Source: a virus
Reading direction: 5' to 3' (one strand)
IMG/VR virus record: IMGVR_UViG_3300020546_000003
Location: 1 to 64,000 of that record
Length of the DNA: 64,000 nt
Part shown: in pieces, positions 9,609 through 18,105 of the stretch
Layout of the letters: every line of letters begins with the position of its first letter
Position numbering within the stretch: the stretch's first letter is position 1
Position numbers and translations under genes: made by a program
Notes under the pieces: generated by a model
What the model saw: only the letters and a program-made list of their open reading frames with translations
Database searches by the model: none
What the model was told of the DNA's origin: nothing

Positions 9609-11714
9609 TTACCAATTTATATTTGTCTTAGGAGTTCTTTGATTTTCTGATCTGAAAGGGGATTTAGACTTAGGTACAATATCTCCAAAAAAGGTTTGAA
9701 CTCTAACTTCTGGTTTAGTAGGTTCTGTTGGTTTAGGTTTGTAACCTTCTAGAGGATAAAGAGCATCATAATATTTGGCTAGGGTAAGGGCATGTCCAGC
9801 TGATATGACTCTATCATAGTTACCATCATGCACACCTTTAGAAGAAGAAGGTTTTCCTTTGTACTGTATATATTCTTCTAAAAGCATAGGATCTAATATT
9901 TTGGATACTCCTAAATATTCTTCTATATTTCCATCTTCATCTATTGTACTAATTTCTTCTTTAGCATCTTCTACTAGGAGAGACATATAGTGATTTTGAT
10001 TTGGAGTTGAAGCCGAAAGTCCTATTAACCTATTAGATTTAGTTTTTTGATTAATTTGTTTAGAAAGATCTAAAGATTTAGCAAAGTAATGTCCTTTCTT
10101 TTTCATTATGACATATTGTATCATGGTTTTATCTTCATTCTCAGGAAGTGCTCCTTCTATAGCATTATAGTATTCCATAACCATTAAACATAGTTCATGG
10201 AATTCTCCTACAGTTTTACATCTGCCTGTCCAAGAAAACACAAATTTATTAGCAAAAGGATCTCCAGGTTTATAATATCTTTTTCTGACATGTATAGATC
10301 CTAAAGAGTTTACTTTATCAGAAGACTCATTTTCATTGTAAGGGTCAATCCCTATACAGTATGTAGCAAAAGGAGCTTCAGGATCTGGATGTTCATATAC
10401 AGAACAAGGTATTTTACCTAAATGTTGTAAGTCTTTAGCACTTACTGGAAATTTAAATATAGGTTTGTTATCAGAATATCTAAAGTCTACTTTGTTTTTT
10501 TGGTTTCTAAATAAATCTACATATTCAGCAGTATAATTTAATTCTAACCATTTTTGTTGAGCTTTACAAGCTTCTACAGGAAAGTTATTATGAGATTCTG
10601 ATAAAAATACATCATCTACATTTAAAGGATAATATGCTTTCCATCTATTGTAAGATTCAATATCACCTTCTTTTTTAAACTCTTCTAACTCCTCTTCTAT
10701 TTTTTTAATACCTTTTTCTTTATCAGAAACTCTAATATCAATATCCCAAAGTTCAGAATCCTTAGGTATATCTTTTAAAATTCCCTGATCTGTAAGATAT
10801 TTTCCTAGTGATGTAAGATATTTACAATCTTGTCTTAACCAACCAGGTAAAAATAAACCTGTAGTTCTACCATCTTCTTGTAAGTGCTCTATAAAGGTAT
10901 GTGCTTTTGGATTAAAAAATAATTTTTTAGCATCTTGAGCTTTTTCTACATTTCCTCCTGTACCTACACAAATGGGAAAACATCTCCAACCATGTTCAGA
11001 AAGCATTGCTGGTTTAGTACCTATAAGAGCTTGTAAAAAATCATTTTTACCTATCTCATCCCAGATATTAGATTTTAAGTTAGAAACCCCTGCACCTTTT
11101 TCTGTATTTTTACCACCTATTGTGTTTCTTATGACAAAAGTAGAATGTACAATATTATCCCCAGATTTAGTTTTTAGTCCTACTAAAACCCTTTCTTGTC
11201 CCCAATCTTTTGTAATTCTGGGTATTCTAAAATAAGGAGAACAATTTAATAAACCATAATCTAAGTTTTGAGTAAGGTTATTTAAGTCATCACTAGATGT
11301 ACCCATTATAAGATTTTGAGAACCTTTAAATAAAATACCTGCTCTCCCTGCATAAGAAGATTCTAAAGTAGTCTTAGCAAATTGTCTAAGTCCCATAATA
11401 CTTATTCCTTTTCTTTCTCTTTCAGCAGTTTTTAATTCTTCATTTAAAATGATTTCATTATCCCTCAAACCAGGAGTTACCATATCAGGTATGATTTCCC
11501 CATAGTCAGTCATCTTATCAGCATTAATCTTCCAATGGTTTATATGCCAATATAACCAACCAGTCATTTTATAACCATCTATTTCAACACCTCTTTCTAC
11601 TTTATATTTTTCTTTTTCCCAAAACTCTGCATACCCTGGATCTGTTTTTTTCCAAGGTATGTCCTTATCATTCATTTTGTAAAAAAGTTCAGTAGTATAT
11701 GTTTTTTTACTCAT
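9609..11714 (-). CDS. terL: Terminase large subunit
   Basis: 701 residues. The ATPase part has a Walker A-like RQFAKTT (110-116) and Walker B/catalytic WDE (218-220). The C-terminal nuclease begins with GIDPYNE at about residue 450. The upstream segment GWLYWHINHWKI (about 52-63) is characteristic of crAss-like terminases. It drives DNA packaging through the portal, whose gene lies 84 bases downstream. It overlaps the start of a small upstream gene by one base, so it sits in a translationally coupled late cluster. Confidence 0.9.
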   Translation of the reverse strand: MSKKTYTTELFYKMNDKDIPWKKTDPGYAEFWEKEKYKVERGVEIDGYKMTGWLYWHINHWKINADKMTDYGEIIPDMVTPGLRDNEIILNEELKTAERERKGISIMGLRQFAKTTLESSYAGRAGILFKGSQNLIMGTSSDDLNNLTQNLDYGLLNCSPYFRIPRITKDWGQERVLVGLKTKSGDNIVHSTFVIRNTIGGKNTEKGAGVSNLKSNIWDEIGKNDFLQALIGTKPAMLSEHGWRCFPICVGTGGNVEKAQDAKKLFFNPKAHTFIEHLQEDGRTTGLFLPGWLRQDCKYLTSLGKYLTDQGILKDIPKDSELWDIDIRVSDKEKGIKKIEEELEEFKKEGDIESYNRWKAYYPLNVDDVFLSESHNNFPVEACKAQQKWLELNYTAEYVDLFRNQKNKVDFRYSDNKPIFKFPVSAKDLQHLGKIPCSVYEHPDPEAPFATYCIGIDPYNENESSDKVNSLGSIHVRKRYYKPGDPFANKFVFSWTGRCKTVGEFHELCLMVMEYYNAIEGALPENEDKTMIQYVIMKKKGHYFAKSLDLSKQINQKTKSNRLIGLSASTPNQNHYMSLLVEDAKEEISTIDEDGNIEEYLGVSKILDPMLLEEYIQYKGKPSSSKGVHDGNYDRVISAGHALTLAKYYDALYPLEGYKPKPTEPTKPEVRVQTFFGDIVPKSKSPFRSENQRTPKTNINW

Positions 11715-12028
11715 TATTTCATTATATCAGGAACTTCTTGATCATTTCTCATAGAAACTTTAACTTTTTCATCTTCAGTTCTTAGTTTATTAATAACTTC
11801 TAAAAGAGCTAGGTAATCTTTCATAGTTTCTCTATGGTTTTTTTGTTGAGCTTCTATTGTAGCTACTGTAAGAGGCATAGCTCCTCCACCCTTAGTTTCT
11901 TTCCATTGTATTCTATCCACGAAACTATCATAAGGATTATCTTGTAGAAATTTCTTATAATAAGTTAATTGTTCTTCAGCTAATCCTAACTCTATTAAAA
12001 TAAATTTATTTTTACTAGTTACTGCCAT
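11714..12028 (-). CDS. Small protein upstream of terminase, function unknown
   Basis: 104 residues, helical, ending DNQEVPDIMK-like. Its stop overlaps the terminase start by one base and its start overlaps the previous gene, so it is translationally coupled to terminase. A small-terminase role is conceivable by position, but no DNA-binding motif is seen. Confidence 0.55.
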   Translation of the reverse strand: MAVTSKNKFILIELGLAEEQLTYYKKFLQDNPYDSFVDRIQWKETKGGGAMPLTVATIEAQQKNHRETMKDYLALLEVINKLRTEDEKVKVSMRNDQEVPDIMK

Positions 12029-12431
12029 TTGGTTTTATTGTTTTTAAGAATTCTTCTATTTGAGGGTTTACTTCTATTTTATCTCCCTTAATCTTTAGGT
12101 TATCTAATACATGATTATTCATTATATAGTAATGAGAGAGTTGAGAATCATTTAAAAGAGTAGTAAGGTCATATCCTAGGTTGTTAGATATAATTTGTAA
12201 TAAGGTAAACATTTGTGCTTCTAAAAAGTTAACTTTATAAGAAACAAATCCTAGTTTGATTTTTAAAGATCTATCTAAGTCTTCTTGATTAAGATTTCCT
12301 TTTCTAGCATTATCTTCTATTACTTTAGCTAATTCATTATACTCTTTTAGTATAGAATTGTATTTACTCAAAAGAGAGTCTTTAAGGGACTCTCTATCAA
12401 GTGTTTGGGTATTTGGGTTTGTATTTTCCAT
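12015..12431 (-). CDS. Late-block helical protein, function unknown
   Basis: 138 residues, predicted almost all helical with heptad-like spacing of hydrophobic residues. It ends at a TAG followed directly by TAA and overlaps the next gene by 14 bases. It belongs to the coupled run leading into terminase. No family recognised. Confidence 0.55.
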   Translation of the reverse strand: MENTNPNTQTLDRESLKDSLLSKYNSILKEYNELAKVIEDNARKGNLNQEDLDRSLKIKLGFVSYKVNFLEAQMFTLLQIISNNLGYDLTTLLNDSQLSHYYIMNNHVLDNLKIKGDKIEVNPQIEEFLKTIKPNGSN

Positions 12432-12712
12432 TATTCTTCTCCTTCTCCTTCATCATATTTATCAAAAAAAGATACTTTTGGAGGATCCATCTCTAGTTCA
12501 GCCATATATTTTTCTATCTTAGAGAGAGTTGTTTTGTTAGTCCAAAAGTAAGGACTAGTATCTGATTCTTCTTTTCTAAATATAGTACTCATATGTTGAG
12601 CAAAAGTCATCATAGGATAAAGATTAGTTAGTTGATCTAGTCTAGAGAGAATCATATTTTTGATTTGTCTGTCTTCTTTAAAGTTTGGGATAGTGTTTAA
12701 TCCATTATTCAT
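12431..12712 (-). CDS. Small late-block protein, function unknown
   Basis: 93 residues with an acidic tail (DKYDEGEGEE). The stop and the next start overlap by one base. Short helical body; no motif recognised. Confidence 0.5.
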   Translation of the reverse strand: MNNGLNTIPNFKEDRQIKNMILSRLDQLTNLYPMMTFAQHMSTIFRKEESDTSPYFWTNKTTLSKIEKYMAELEMDPPKVSFFDKYDEGEGEE

Positions 12713-12755
12713 AAAAATTAGTTTTTATTGTTTTAGTTTTATATTTAAAAGATAC

Positions 12756-13118
12756 TTACCATTTTAAGTTTTGGAAGTTATCTGGGTTTTCATTATTATA
12801 TTCTTCTAATCCACAATGACAAGTTAAACAAGCTGTTTTCTTAGAGATTATGCAAGAACAAATGGAACAATGTAAGTATTCTACACTTGATTTGTAGTTT
12901 TCTCCATATAATTCTTTATACTCTTTAGAAGTTTTTGCATTTATAGAGTTTAAAGGACAAGTTTCACATATAACCCTTCTAGATATAATTTTCTCTATAT
13001 CTTTATCAGATAATTGATTGTTATCTAGTTTATATGCATTGATCCAACCCTCAAGGACTTGAGCTGGATGTCCTAACCCTTTAGGAATTAGTTTTAAATA
13101 TTCTGTTAATTTAGACAT
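12756..13118 (-). CDS. Cys-rich, probable zinc-binding small protein
   Basis: 120 residues. Cys pairs occur as CETCP, CSICSC and CLTCHCG in the C-terminal two thirds, which suggests one or two zinc ribbons. It is preceded by an A-rich leader and lies in the terminase-proximal late cluster. Similar Cys-rich proteins are common in Bacteroidota phages; the role is not known. Confidence 0.55.
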   Translation of the reverse strand: MSKLTEYLKLIPKGLGHPAQVLEGWINAYKLDNNQLSDKDIEKIISRRVICETCPLNSINAKTSKEYKELYGENYKSSVEYLHCSICSCIISKKTACLTCHCGLEEYNNENPDNFQNLKW

Positions 13119-13158
13119 TTTTTATTAAATTCAATTTGTAAATATACAACATTTTTAT

Positions 13159-13689
13159 TTAAAAGTCAATAGGGGGTAATTTTTTGTGTTCTATAAAGTA
13201 TTCAACAAACGTATAATCTGTTGGTTTATAGTCTATTATGATTCTATGAGATTCCCCCTTCTCTCTTAGTTTTTGGTTCCAAGCTATAGTTCTAATGATT
13301 ATAACTTTTCTTAGAATTTCTAATTGTTGCCAAGCTATTCTAACTTTATTTTGTAGATCTGTGTAAGCTAGGTAAAGTTTATGTTCTTCAACTACTATAT
13401 TTTTTTGTTGTTTGAGTCTTCTAACTCTAGGTTTCATCTTCCTCAACTCTATAATAGAAGAATGTAAGAATTTCTTTAAAGGAGACATTGATACATCAAA
13501 GACTCCTAATTTTGGTAATTCTATTGTAGTGTAAGGAGAGAATTGTTTTCTCTTTATAACTTCCTTCCAAAATTCTGTATATATAGCAGTATGTAATTGA
13601 GTAGGAGTTTTTTCCCCTATATCTTTACCTATAGGGGAATCACACTCTTTTACTACTTTATATATTAAATCAGGAATATTTCCAAACAT
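13159..13689 (-). CDS. Basic late-block protein, function unknown
   Basis: 176 residues, Lys/Arg-rich between about 80 and 150 (KMKPRVRRLKQQK). It could bind nucleic acid on charge alone. It sits between the Cys-rich gene and the GroES-like gene in the same direction. No recognised domain. Confidence 0.55.
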   Translation of the reverse strand: MFGNIPDLIYKVVKECDSPIGKDIGEKTPTQLHTAIYTEFWKEVIKRKQFSPYTTIELPKLGVFDVSMSPLKKFLHSSIIELRKMKPRVRRLKQQKNIVVEEHKLYLAYTDLQNKVRIAWQQLEILRKVIIIRTIAWNQKLREKGESHRIIIDYKPTDYTFVEYFIEHKKLPPIDF

Positions 13690-13698
13690 ATATTATTT

Positions 13699-14004
13699 TT
13701 AAAGTACAGCTATAATTTCAGATTCCTTAATTAGAGCAAATAAAACTTTCTCATTAGCTGTTTCATCTCTCTCACCCCATACTTTAGGATAAGCATAAGA
13801 AGTAAGAACAGTATCTCCTACATTACAGAAAGTAACATCTTCAGCTTTGGTAATAACTTCTCCCTTAAAGAAAGCTTCTTGTGTCTCTAAAACAGCATCT
13901 TCAGCAGAGATAATAATTCCAGATTCTGTTTTTTTAGGGGGCATAATTTGTTTTACTAAGATATGTCCTTTGTTAAATCTGGCATTTTGATATTTTGATT
14001 GCAT
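13699..14004 (-). CDS. GroES-like cochaperonin
   Basis: 101 residues, the usual size of GroES. The order of features fits: an early beta strand (HILVKQIMPPKKTESGIIISA), a GEVITK segment (GxV), VGDTVLTSYAY in the middle and a final ESEIIAVL, matching the GroES C-terminal dIlAv strand. Phage cochaperonins such as T4 gp31 redirect host GroEL to fold the capsid protein, which suits a late-gene position. The mobile-loop sequence (residues about 22-33) is not obviously GroES-standard. Confidence 0.6.
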   Translation of the reverse strand: MQSKYQNARFNKGHILVKQIMPPKKTESGIIISAEDAVLETQEAFFKGEVITKAEDVTFCNVGDTVLTSYAYPKVWGERDETANEKVLFALIKESEIIAVL

Positions 14005-14027
14005 AATTTGGTTTTTTATTTATTTAT

Positions 14028-14357
14028 TTATTTAATTAATTTAAAAAATTTCTCAAAAAAATTCTTTTTTGGTTGAGGTTGGGGTTTATTATTAATAATT
14101 CTTTTTAATAGCATTATTTCTTCTTTTAAAGTACTCACTTCATCTAGTAGTCTTTTTTCTTTTTTCCAATTGTCAGCTAATTGTTCTTCATGTTTTTTCA
14201 TAAGTTCTAGTAACATATCTTCTTTTGTATAAACAAAGAATTTATCTCCACTACATCTGTTTATATACGCAATGTGATTATGCTCTAATAAAGTACTATC
14301 TCTAAGTAATTTATGATAGTGACTAAGTTCTAATACAACTGTGTTTACTTTTTGCAT
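14028..14357 (-). CDS. Coiled-coil protein, function unknown
   Basis: 109 residues. The N-terminal half is globular; residues about 50-90 form a Lys/Glu/Leu coiled coil, followed by a Pro/Gln linker and a basic aromatic tail (FFEKFFKLIK). No family recognised. Confidence 0.5.
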   Translation of the reverse strand: MQKVNTVVLELSHYHKLLRDSTLLEHNHIAYINRCSGDKFFVYTKEDMLLELMKKHEEQLADNWKKEKRLLDEVSTLKEEIMLLKRIINNKPQPQPKKNFFEKFFKLIK

Positions 14358-14361
14358 ACTT

Positions 14362-14709
14362 TTATTTATTTAATAATTTTAATTCTATTAGGTTTAATTG
14401 GGTAGCTAGAGACATATTCAATTCTTTACAGAGAGTTTCAGAATGTGAATCTTTTACTAGTATCCCTAGGGTTCTATATTTAGATATACAGTTTGTTAAG
14501 ACTTGTTTGTTTTTGCAAAGTTTTAACTCCTCTATAATCTTAGTCTTTGTAAACTCATTATATCCTTCTATCATAAAGGTACTTATAATCAAGTTATCAT
14601 TAGAAGTAATTCTTATGTTCTTTATAAGGCAAATCAACTCTATATAGAATCTAACAGAATCTATGTAGGAAGAAGAATATTTTGTAATTTGTATCTTTTG
14701 GGCTTTCAT
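14362..14709 (-). CDS. Late-block protein, function unknown
   Basis: 115 residues, helical and basic, only 4 bases from the neighbouring coiled-coil gene. Contains four Cys but no paired spacing that suggests a zinc ribbon. Unknown role. Confidence 0.5.
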   Translation of the reverse strand: MKAQKIQITKYSSSYIDSVRFYIELICLIKNIRITSNDNLIISTFMIEGYNEFTKTKIIEELKLCKNKQVLTNCISKYRTLGILVKDSHSETLCKELNMSLATQLNLIELKLLNK

Positions 14710-14718
14710 ATTTATATT

Positions 14719-15033
14719 TTATATTCCTAATACTGAATCTATAAGTGCATCTAAAGTATCTACTGATTCTGGAGAAGTAAAAGTAATATCTATACCTGGG
14801 ATAATAATCTCTGTTTGTTCAAAACTTACCTCATCAAATGCATAAGGTATCAAAACTATTCCTTTTATACTATCTCCATATACTACTAAGTCTCTAACAG
14901 AATAATCTGATGGAGCTATTTCTACCTTTACTATATCACCTTCCTCTTTACCCTCTAATTCTTTTTCTATTTTATCTGAAACTCTTTTATTGTTACAGAA
15001 TATAGGAATTCTTACTTTTAATATTTTATCCAT
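14719..15033 (-). CDS. Late-block protein, function unknown
   Basis: 104 residues, acidic and beta-rich (alternating Val/Ile), compact size. It follows an 85-base gap without a gene and is preceded by an A/T-rich leader. No family recognised. Confidence 0.5.
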   Translation of the reverse strand: MDKILKVRIPIFCNNKRVSDKIEKELEGKEEGDIVKVEIAPSDYSVRDLVVYGDSIKGIVLIPYAFDEVSFEQTEIIIPGIDITFTSPESVDTLDALIDSVLGI

Positions 15034-15118
15034 TATCTAATAATTTTTGGTAAAGTTACAAAGAATTTTTGACATTTAGTATGCTTTTTACATAAAAAAG
15101 TTATCAACATTTTATAAC

Positions 15119-15340
15119 TTATTGATTTTCAAACACACTAGTTTCTATATAGAAATATTTAGGTTTTGATTTTTGATCTTCAGGAAACATTTTTAAGTAC
15201 CAACCATTTTGTTTTAAATGGTTTTGTAACCAAAGATTTTTCATTACAATATTATACACTAATTCTACTTCATCTTCCCTACAACTAAAACTAGAATATT
15301 GTTTATCCTCTTGTAAATCTTTAAATTCTGTTAATTTCAT
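15119..15340 (-). CDS. Small protein, function unknown
   Basis: 73 residues, acidic N-terminus and aromatic C-terminal half (NGWYLKMFPEDQKSKPKYFY). It lies just downstream of the tRNA-Gln gene in transcription order. Unknown role. Confidence 0.45.
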   Translation of the reverse strand: MKLTEFKDLQEDKQYSSFSCREDEVELVYNIVMKNLWLQNHLKQNGWYLKMFPEDQKSKPKYFYIETSVFENQ

Positions 15341-15365
15341 ATTTTTGATTTTTAGTTATTTTTAG

Positions 15366-15437
15366 TTTTCTCTTTAGGATTTGAACCTAAATTTCCTCAG
15401 TCAAAGTGAGGTATCCTGCCAATTAGATGAAGAGAAA
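15366..15437 (-). tRNA. tRNA-Gln (anticodon UUG)
   Basis: Read on the minus strand it folds as a full cloverleaf: acceptor TTTCTCT/AGAGAAA, D-stem ATCT/GGAT, anticodon stem CCTCA/TGAGG with loop CTTTGAC (anticodon TTG), and T-stem TTAGG/CCTAA with loop TTCAAAT. The discriminator is A and CCA is not encoded. It lies between two late genes in their direction and is probably cut out of the late transcript. It would decode CAA/CAG, not a stop codon. Confidence 0.9.
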
Positions 15438-15444
15438 ATATATT

Positions 15445-15810
15445 TTATTCAGAACAAAAACTTATTATTTTATAAAATCTAGTACCTTTCTTTATAGTTA
15501 CAGGATTACAACTATCTGTTAGTAATTTAAATCTATTAGGGTAAGCTACACAAAATATAGAAATTACAGGATTACTTTGATAAGTTTCAAGTCTTTCTCC
15601 TGTTTTAAATACAAACCCATCTAAATAAAAAGTAGAACAATCTTCCACAGTAACATCTTCTAACACTTTATACCCTCCTAAATTTAAATTTTCTATTTCT
15701 TCTTGTAATTTAGAGATTCTAATATCTAAATTTTTAATAGAATGTTCTAAAAGTTCTTCTTTAGTACAATTGCAATTTCTATCCCAACATCTTCCACAAG
15801 CTATTTTCAT
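15445..15810 (-). CDS. Cys-rich N-terminus protein, function unknown
   Basis: 121 residues. The start MKIACGRCWDRNCNC carries four Cys in 14 residues, a possible zinc knuckle, followed by a short coiled coil (about 20-45) and a beta-rich rest. It lies 7 bases upstream of the tRNA in transcription order. Confidence 0.5.
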   Translation of the reverse strand: MKIACGRCWDRNCNCTKEELLEHSIKNLDIRISKLQEEIENLNLGGYKVLEDVTVEDCSTFYLDGFVFKTGERLETYQSNPVISIFCVAYPNRFKLLTDSCNPVTIKKGTRFYKIISFCSE

Positions 15811-15821
15811 AATCTTATACT

Positions 15822-16277
15822 TTAATTTATATTTAATAATTCTTTAGTTATATATCTAAATTCATTAATACTTGGACATATACCATGATAAACAGGATAA
15901 CTATTCCAACTGCTATTTTTTGTTATAACTATTGTTTTAAATCCAAATCTGTTACCATCCCCCGTTATTATTAGGGTAAAACTAATACTATCTGTATTTT
16001 TAATATCATAAATAAAAGAATTAGAATCTTTAGAATATACCCAACCTTCAGATTCTATTTGTTCTTTAGTTAGGTAAAGTGTCCTAAACTCTGCATAACC
16101 ATCATCATGAGCTATAACAATATCATCTAAATCTGGACAATAAACACCCTCTTCATCCTTTAACCTTGTATTTAAAGGTATAAATTCTTCAGAATACCCT
16201 CTACTCCAATTTACTTCACATTCATAGCCAATCCTAATATCTGTAATTTTAGGTGTATAGTATAATTCTTTTTCCAT
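15822..16277 (-). CDS. Late-block protein, function unknown
   Basis: 151 residues, beta-rich with many aromatic residues, about 11 bases from the next gene and 1 base from the previous one, so part of a coupled run. No motif recognised. Confidence 0.5.
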   Translation of the reverse strand: MEKELYYTPKITDIRIGYECEVNWSRGYSEEFIPLNTRLKDEEGVYCPDLDDIVIAHDDGYAEFRTLYLTKEQIESEGWVYSKDSNSFIYDIKNTDSISFTLIITGDGNRFGFKTIVITKNSSWNSYPVYHGICPSINEFRYITKELLNIN

Positions 16278-16278
16278 A

Positions 16279-16650
16279 TTATATAATACTTGTTAAGTTA
16301 AAGCTACAAAAACCTAATTCTCTAGCATCAAGAGAATCTCCATCAAAACCAGAAGTTTGAACCCTAAACATTTGTAACATATCTACTTCTTTATTCATAA
16401 GTTTCAATACTATTTTATCTTTTAAAATTTCTTCAGGATTAGAGACAAACATTTTAAAATAACAATTATCCCCCACAATATCTATTTCTACTCTATCATA
16501 TTTAATAATAACACCCTCTCTAAAATCTACCATAAAGGTTTTCTTCTTTATAAGATGGTTTAGTAAAAGTTCTAAATTTTCATTTAAGTTAGACTTAGGT
16601 TTTAAGTCAAACATAAAACTATCAAACTCTATTTTTCCTTGTAATATCAT
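16279..16650 (-). CDS. Late-block protein, function unknown
   Basis: 123 residues, alternating beta strands, 1 base from the following gene and 5 from the preceding one. No motif recognised. Confidence 0.5.
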   Translation of the reverse strand: MILQGKIEFDSFMFDLKPKSNLNENLELLLNHLIKKKTFMVDFREGVIIKYDRVEIDIVGDNCYFKMFVSNPEEILKDKIVLKLMNKEVDMLQMFRVQTSGFDGDSLDARELGFCSFNLTSII

Positions 16651-16655
16651 TTTCT

Positions 16656-16964
16656 TTATAATTTTATTGTTCCTATAATTAATTCACTTACATAAATATC
16701 TGGATAATTGATTATATAATATGACCCACTTTTAAATCCATAGTAACCAATTATTACTTTATCTAAAACTTCTGTTTTAGAAAGACCTTCATAGGAAAAA
16801 GAAGTATGAACTTTGCCATTAGAATCTACCACTTTATCCTTATAACTAATAGTTTTCCAAAATAATCCATATTTCTTCTCTTGTAAAAAATAAACCCTTT
16901 CCATTTTTTCAGTATTAGTATTAAACATATCTTGTATAATATACCTAATTTTAATTTTTTTCAT
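16656..16964 (-). CDS. First gene of the minus-strand block, function unknown
   Basis: 102 residues, starting MKKIKIRYII. It is Tyr/Lys-rich and beta-like. As the gene nearest the divergent control region it would be the first to be transcribed in the leftward direction. Role unknown. Confidence 0.5.
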   Translation of the reverse strand: MKKIKIRYIIQDMFNTNTEKMERVYFLQEKKYGLFWKTISYKDKVVDSNGKVHTSFSYEGLSKTEVLDKVIIGYYGFKSGSYYIINYPDIYVSELIIGTIKL

Positions 16965-17258
16965 ATTAATTATGATTTTTATTTTATATTTAAAACCCCA
17001 AAGATAATACTTTTATACTATATATACAAATATATTTATACTTTTCTTTGTTTTTATCCCCCTATACTTAGTTTTTATAAAAAGAGACCCCCCCTACCCC
17101 ATTTTACTTTTTTTTTGTTTTTTGAAAATGTTAAATGTGTAGGTGAATTGGAACCTGGTCACCATTACTACCCCTATTCAAAATTAGGGTTTGGGTATAC
17201 CGCCTATGAATGTAGGGGATATTTGAATTTTTAAATAAATATTTAAATTTTAAACAAA
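16965..17258 (+). promoter_or_regulatory. Divergent control region between the two gene blocks
   Basis: 294 bases separate the leftward and rightward blocks, so promoters for both are expected here. The left half is A/T-rich with long T runs. The right part (about 17124-17234) is unusually GC-rich for this genome and holds a hairpin, ACCCCTA...TAGGGT near 17168-17190. No promoter box can be assigned with confidence. Confidence 0.5.
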
Positions 17259-17690
17259 ATGGCAACAGTTATTTTAAAAGGTGCAAGACTTAGTAATAAT
17301 CCTGAAACTAAGACTATAGCAAATGAACAAGGAGTAAATGGATTAGTAAATGTTACTAGCAGTGGTAAACAGTTTTATCAAACAGACGTGACATTGTTGA
17401 ATGGATTAACACCTGTAAACAAAACTCACACAGTTTGGGCTGATGATAATGGAAAATTTCCAGTATCTGTAGCAGAGTACAATGAAATGTACAAGGGAGA
17501 GAAAACACAAGGTAGACTTGTAAGATTTGATGAAATCCCAACATACGAGGTTGAGGGTAAAGAATTCAACCATGTAACATTACTTGTAATGGAGGGAGAA
17601 TCTGAGAGTGCAGTGATTGCAGGTTGGATTAAGAGAAATGAAAGAGCAGAAACATCTGTAAATAGTATGAAAGTAGAAGTGGACATGTAG
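17259..17690 (+). CDS. First gene of the plus-strand block, function unknown
   Basis: 143 residues, MATVILKGARLSNN to VEVDM. Beta-rich in pattern and compact; an OB-type fold is possible but not shown. Codon use has more C and G than the neighbours. It ends in a TAG lying inside a terminator-like hairpin, and a second terminator follows, so it appears to be a separate, strongly insulated transcript. Early and probably abundant by context; function not recognised. Confidence 0.6.
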   Translation: MATVILKGARLSNNPETKTIANEQGVNGLVNVTSSGKQFYQTDVTLLNGLTPVNKTHTVWADDNGKFPVSVAEYNEMYKGEKTQGRLVRFDEIPTYEVEGKEFNHVTLLVMEGESESAVIAGWIKRNERAETSVNSMKVEVDM

Positions 17691-17710
17691 TCCACTTTCT
17701 CTTTCTTTTG
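17675..17710 (+). terminator. Hairpin overlapping the stop codon of the first plus-strand gene
   Basis: AGAAGTGGA pairs with TCCACTTTCT around the TAG stop, followed by a T-rich run (CTCTTTCTTTT). Confidence 0.6.
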
Positions 17711-17716
17711 AAAGTT

Positions 17717-17765
17717 ATCCTCTACAATACTATAGTAATATAGTGTTGTGGAGGGTATTTTTATT
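17717..17765 (+). terminator. Intrinsic terminator
   Basis: Long stem ATCCTCTACAATACTATA with TATAGTGTTGTGGAGGGT and a TATTTTTATT tail. Confidence 0.75.
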
Positions 17766-17768
17766 AAT

Positions 17769-18000
17769 GCATCATAACTCTATTCCCAAGGTAGAGCAAG
17801 TTGTAATATAATAAAGCCATATCATATCCTATGCAGTATAGTAAAGTGTACACTTTATGATTCTGTTGGTTGAGGTTAATAAATTATTACAACTTGAATG
17901 CAGAGGGATAAAACAAAAAACTTAATAACTTTCCAAGTTGTTGAGGACACCAGTTTCTTATACTATATACCAGGGGAATTGCGTATAAGTTTTAGGTGTA
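17769..18000 (+). ncRNA. Candidate structured non-coding RNA, between terminators
   Basis: No gene fits this 340-base interval between two terminators. It is not A/T random: CAAGTTGTAATA (17797) pairs with TATTACAACTTG (17885), enclosing a palindromic hairpin TAAAGTGTACACTTTA. Downstream, ACACC and CTTATAC pair with GTATAAG and GGTGT (17947-17999). A terminator follows at 18011. An independent small RNA is the simplest reading; its family is not recognised. Confidence 0.5.
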
Positions 18001-18010
18001 AAACACAAAA

Positions 18011-18054
18011 AACCTACTCTTATTATTAATATATAGGAGTAGGTTAATTTTTTG
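18011..18054 (+). terminator. Intrinsic terminator
   Basis: AACCTACTC/GAGTAGGTT stem followed by AATTTTTTG. It closes the non-coding stretch before the next gene. Confidence 0.75.
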
Positions 18055-18105
18055 TCTACTTTTACTTTATTTTTTTAAACTCAATAAACAAACAATTTAA
18101 AAATC

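Noticed and set aside
1978-11235. Plus-strand frames inside the structural block (for example 1978, 5054, 5484, 8079, 10972)
   Set aside because: All are antisense to capsid, scaffold-like, portal or terminase genes and show only shadow codon patterns.
16932-17234. 100-residue plus-strand frame across the divergent region
   Set aside because: The first 60 residues are low-complexity A/T translation antisense to the gene at 16656. Only the last GC-rich part is of interest and is listed as a finding.
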